6,314 nt of DNA from positions 7,571-13,884 of the forward strand of contig DFBM01000070.1 in NCBI GenBank assembly GCA_002366645.1, read 5' to 3'. Within the stretch, counting starts at the first letter, position 1. Every line of letters begins with the position of its first letter. Position numbers and translations under genes: made by a program. Shown here piece after piece: positions 6,177 to 6,314 of the stretch. A model generated the notes under the pieces. That model did not search any database. It was given only the letters and a program-made list of their open reading frames with translations, and was not told the DNA's origin. The stretch comes from Rhodobacterales bacterium UBA3080 (lineage in GTDB: Bacteria; Pseudomonadota; Alphaproteobacteria; Rhodobacterales; Rhodobacteraceae).

Positions 6177-6314
6177 ATGGTAAAAGTAGGTATGGAAAAA
6201 ATGACAAACATGAGAATGACCGAAAAAGGTGTGACGACCGATGACGTGAAAATCTCCACCAAGAACGTGGATGTTTTTTACGGCGACAACCATGCGATCA
6301 AGGATGTCTCGGTT
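6177..6314 (+). CDS. pstB: Phosphate import ATP-binding protein PstB, N-terminal part (cut by the window end)
   Basis: The 46 codons to the window edge end in KISTKNVDVFYGDNHAIKDV plus SV. This is the typical PstB opening, in which VFYG (Y stacking on ATP as the A-loop) and the following AIKDVS strand come just before the Walker A motif. The catalytic motifs lie outside the window. PstB is the ATPase energising PstC/PstA. The frame starts one base after the pstA stop (6177). Four more in-frame ATGs follow at 6192, 6201, 6210 and 6216, so the true start is unresolved. The ATG at 6201 has GGA at 6194-6196 and AGG at 6188-6190 upstream, neither ideally spaced. Operon position and spacing support co-transcription with pstSCA. 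Confidence 0.9.
   Translation, partial: MVKVGMEKMTNMRMTEKGVTTDDVKISTKNVDVFYGDNHAIKDVSV

Noticed and set aside
5408..6262. 284-codon minus-strand open frame across the pstA 3' half
   Set aside because: Its product is rich in Arg, Gln and His with no recognisable domain, the typical shadow of a GC-rich membrane-protein gene.
1..6314. Mobile elements, CRISPR arrays, tRNA or rRNA genes
   Set aside because: No transposase, integrase, regularly spaced long repeats or cloverleaf-like sequence seen; the coding content is a continuous, intact Pho locus.

Overview
The window is a phosphate-acquisition (Pho/Pst) locus from what looks like an alphaproteobacterium, most likely Rhodobacterales/Roseobacter-like. 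This rests on four recognisable features: the short two-helix PhoR, the long N-terminally extended PstC and PstA permeases, the flanking DUF1178 and DUF2892 genes, and a moderate-to-high GC content with GC-rich codon endings. This is inference from protein family patterns; no database search was possible.

Layout from left to right. Bases 1-130 hold the 5' end of a minus-strand DUF1178 zinc-ribbon-like gene that runs off the window. A divergent control region (131-243) carries a near-perfect 14-bp palindrome. The histidine kinase phoR (+) follows at 244-1488. It abuts tail-to-tail, with no intervening base, a small minus-strand DUF2892 membrane protein gene (1489-1692). The divergent region 1693-1915 carries an AT-only inverted repeat and a textbook PHO box whose 11-bp periodicity continues for two more degenerate units. 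Then come pstS (periplasmic phosphate-binding protein, GTG start at 1916), a 121-base gap with three successive inverted repeats, pstC (3021-4397), pstA (overlapping pstC by one base, 4397-6175) and the first 46 codons of pstB, cut by the window end.

How they work together. Under phosphate limitation PhoR phosphorylates the response regulator PhoB (not in the window), which binds the PHO box at 1799 onward and switches on pstSCAB. PstS captures phosphate in the periplasm, PstC and PstA form the channel, and PstB drives import with ATP. In known systems the transporter, through PhoU, also reports phosphate status to PhoR. That fits this PhoR having almost no periplasmic region.

The core genes are ordinary, well-known Pho components, and I see no wholly new system. 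The points most worth a second look are the four-unit 11-bp PHO array, the hairpin cluster between pstS and pstC, the large extracytoplasmic domain in PstA, and the DUF2892 gene lodged inside the locus on the opposite strand.
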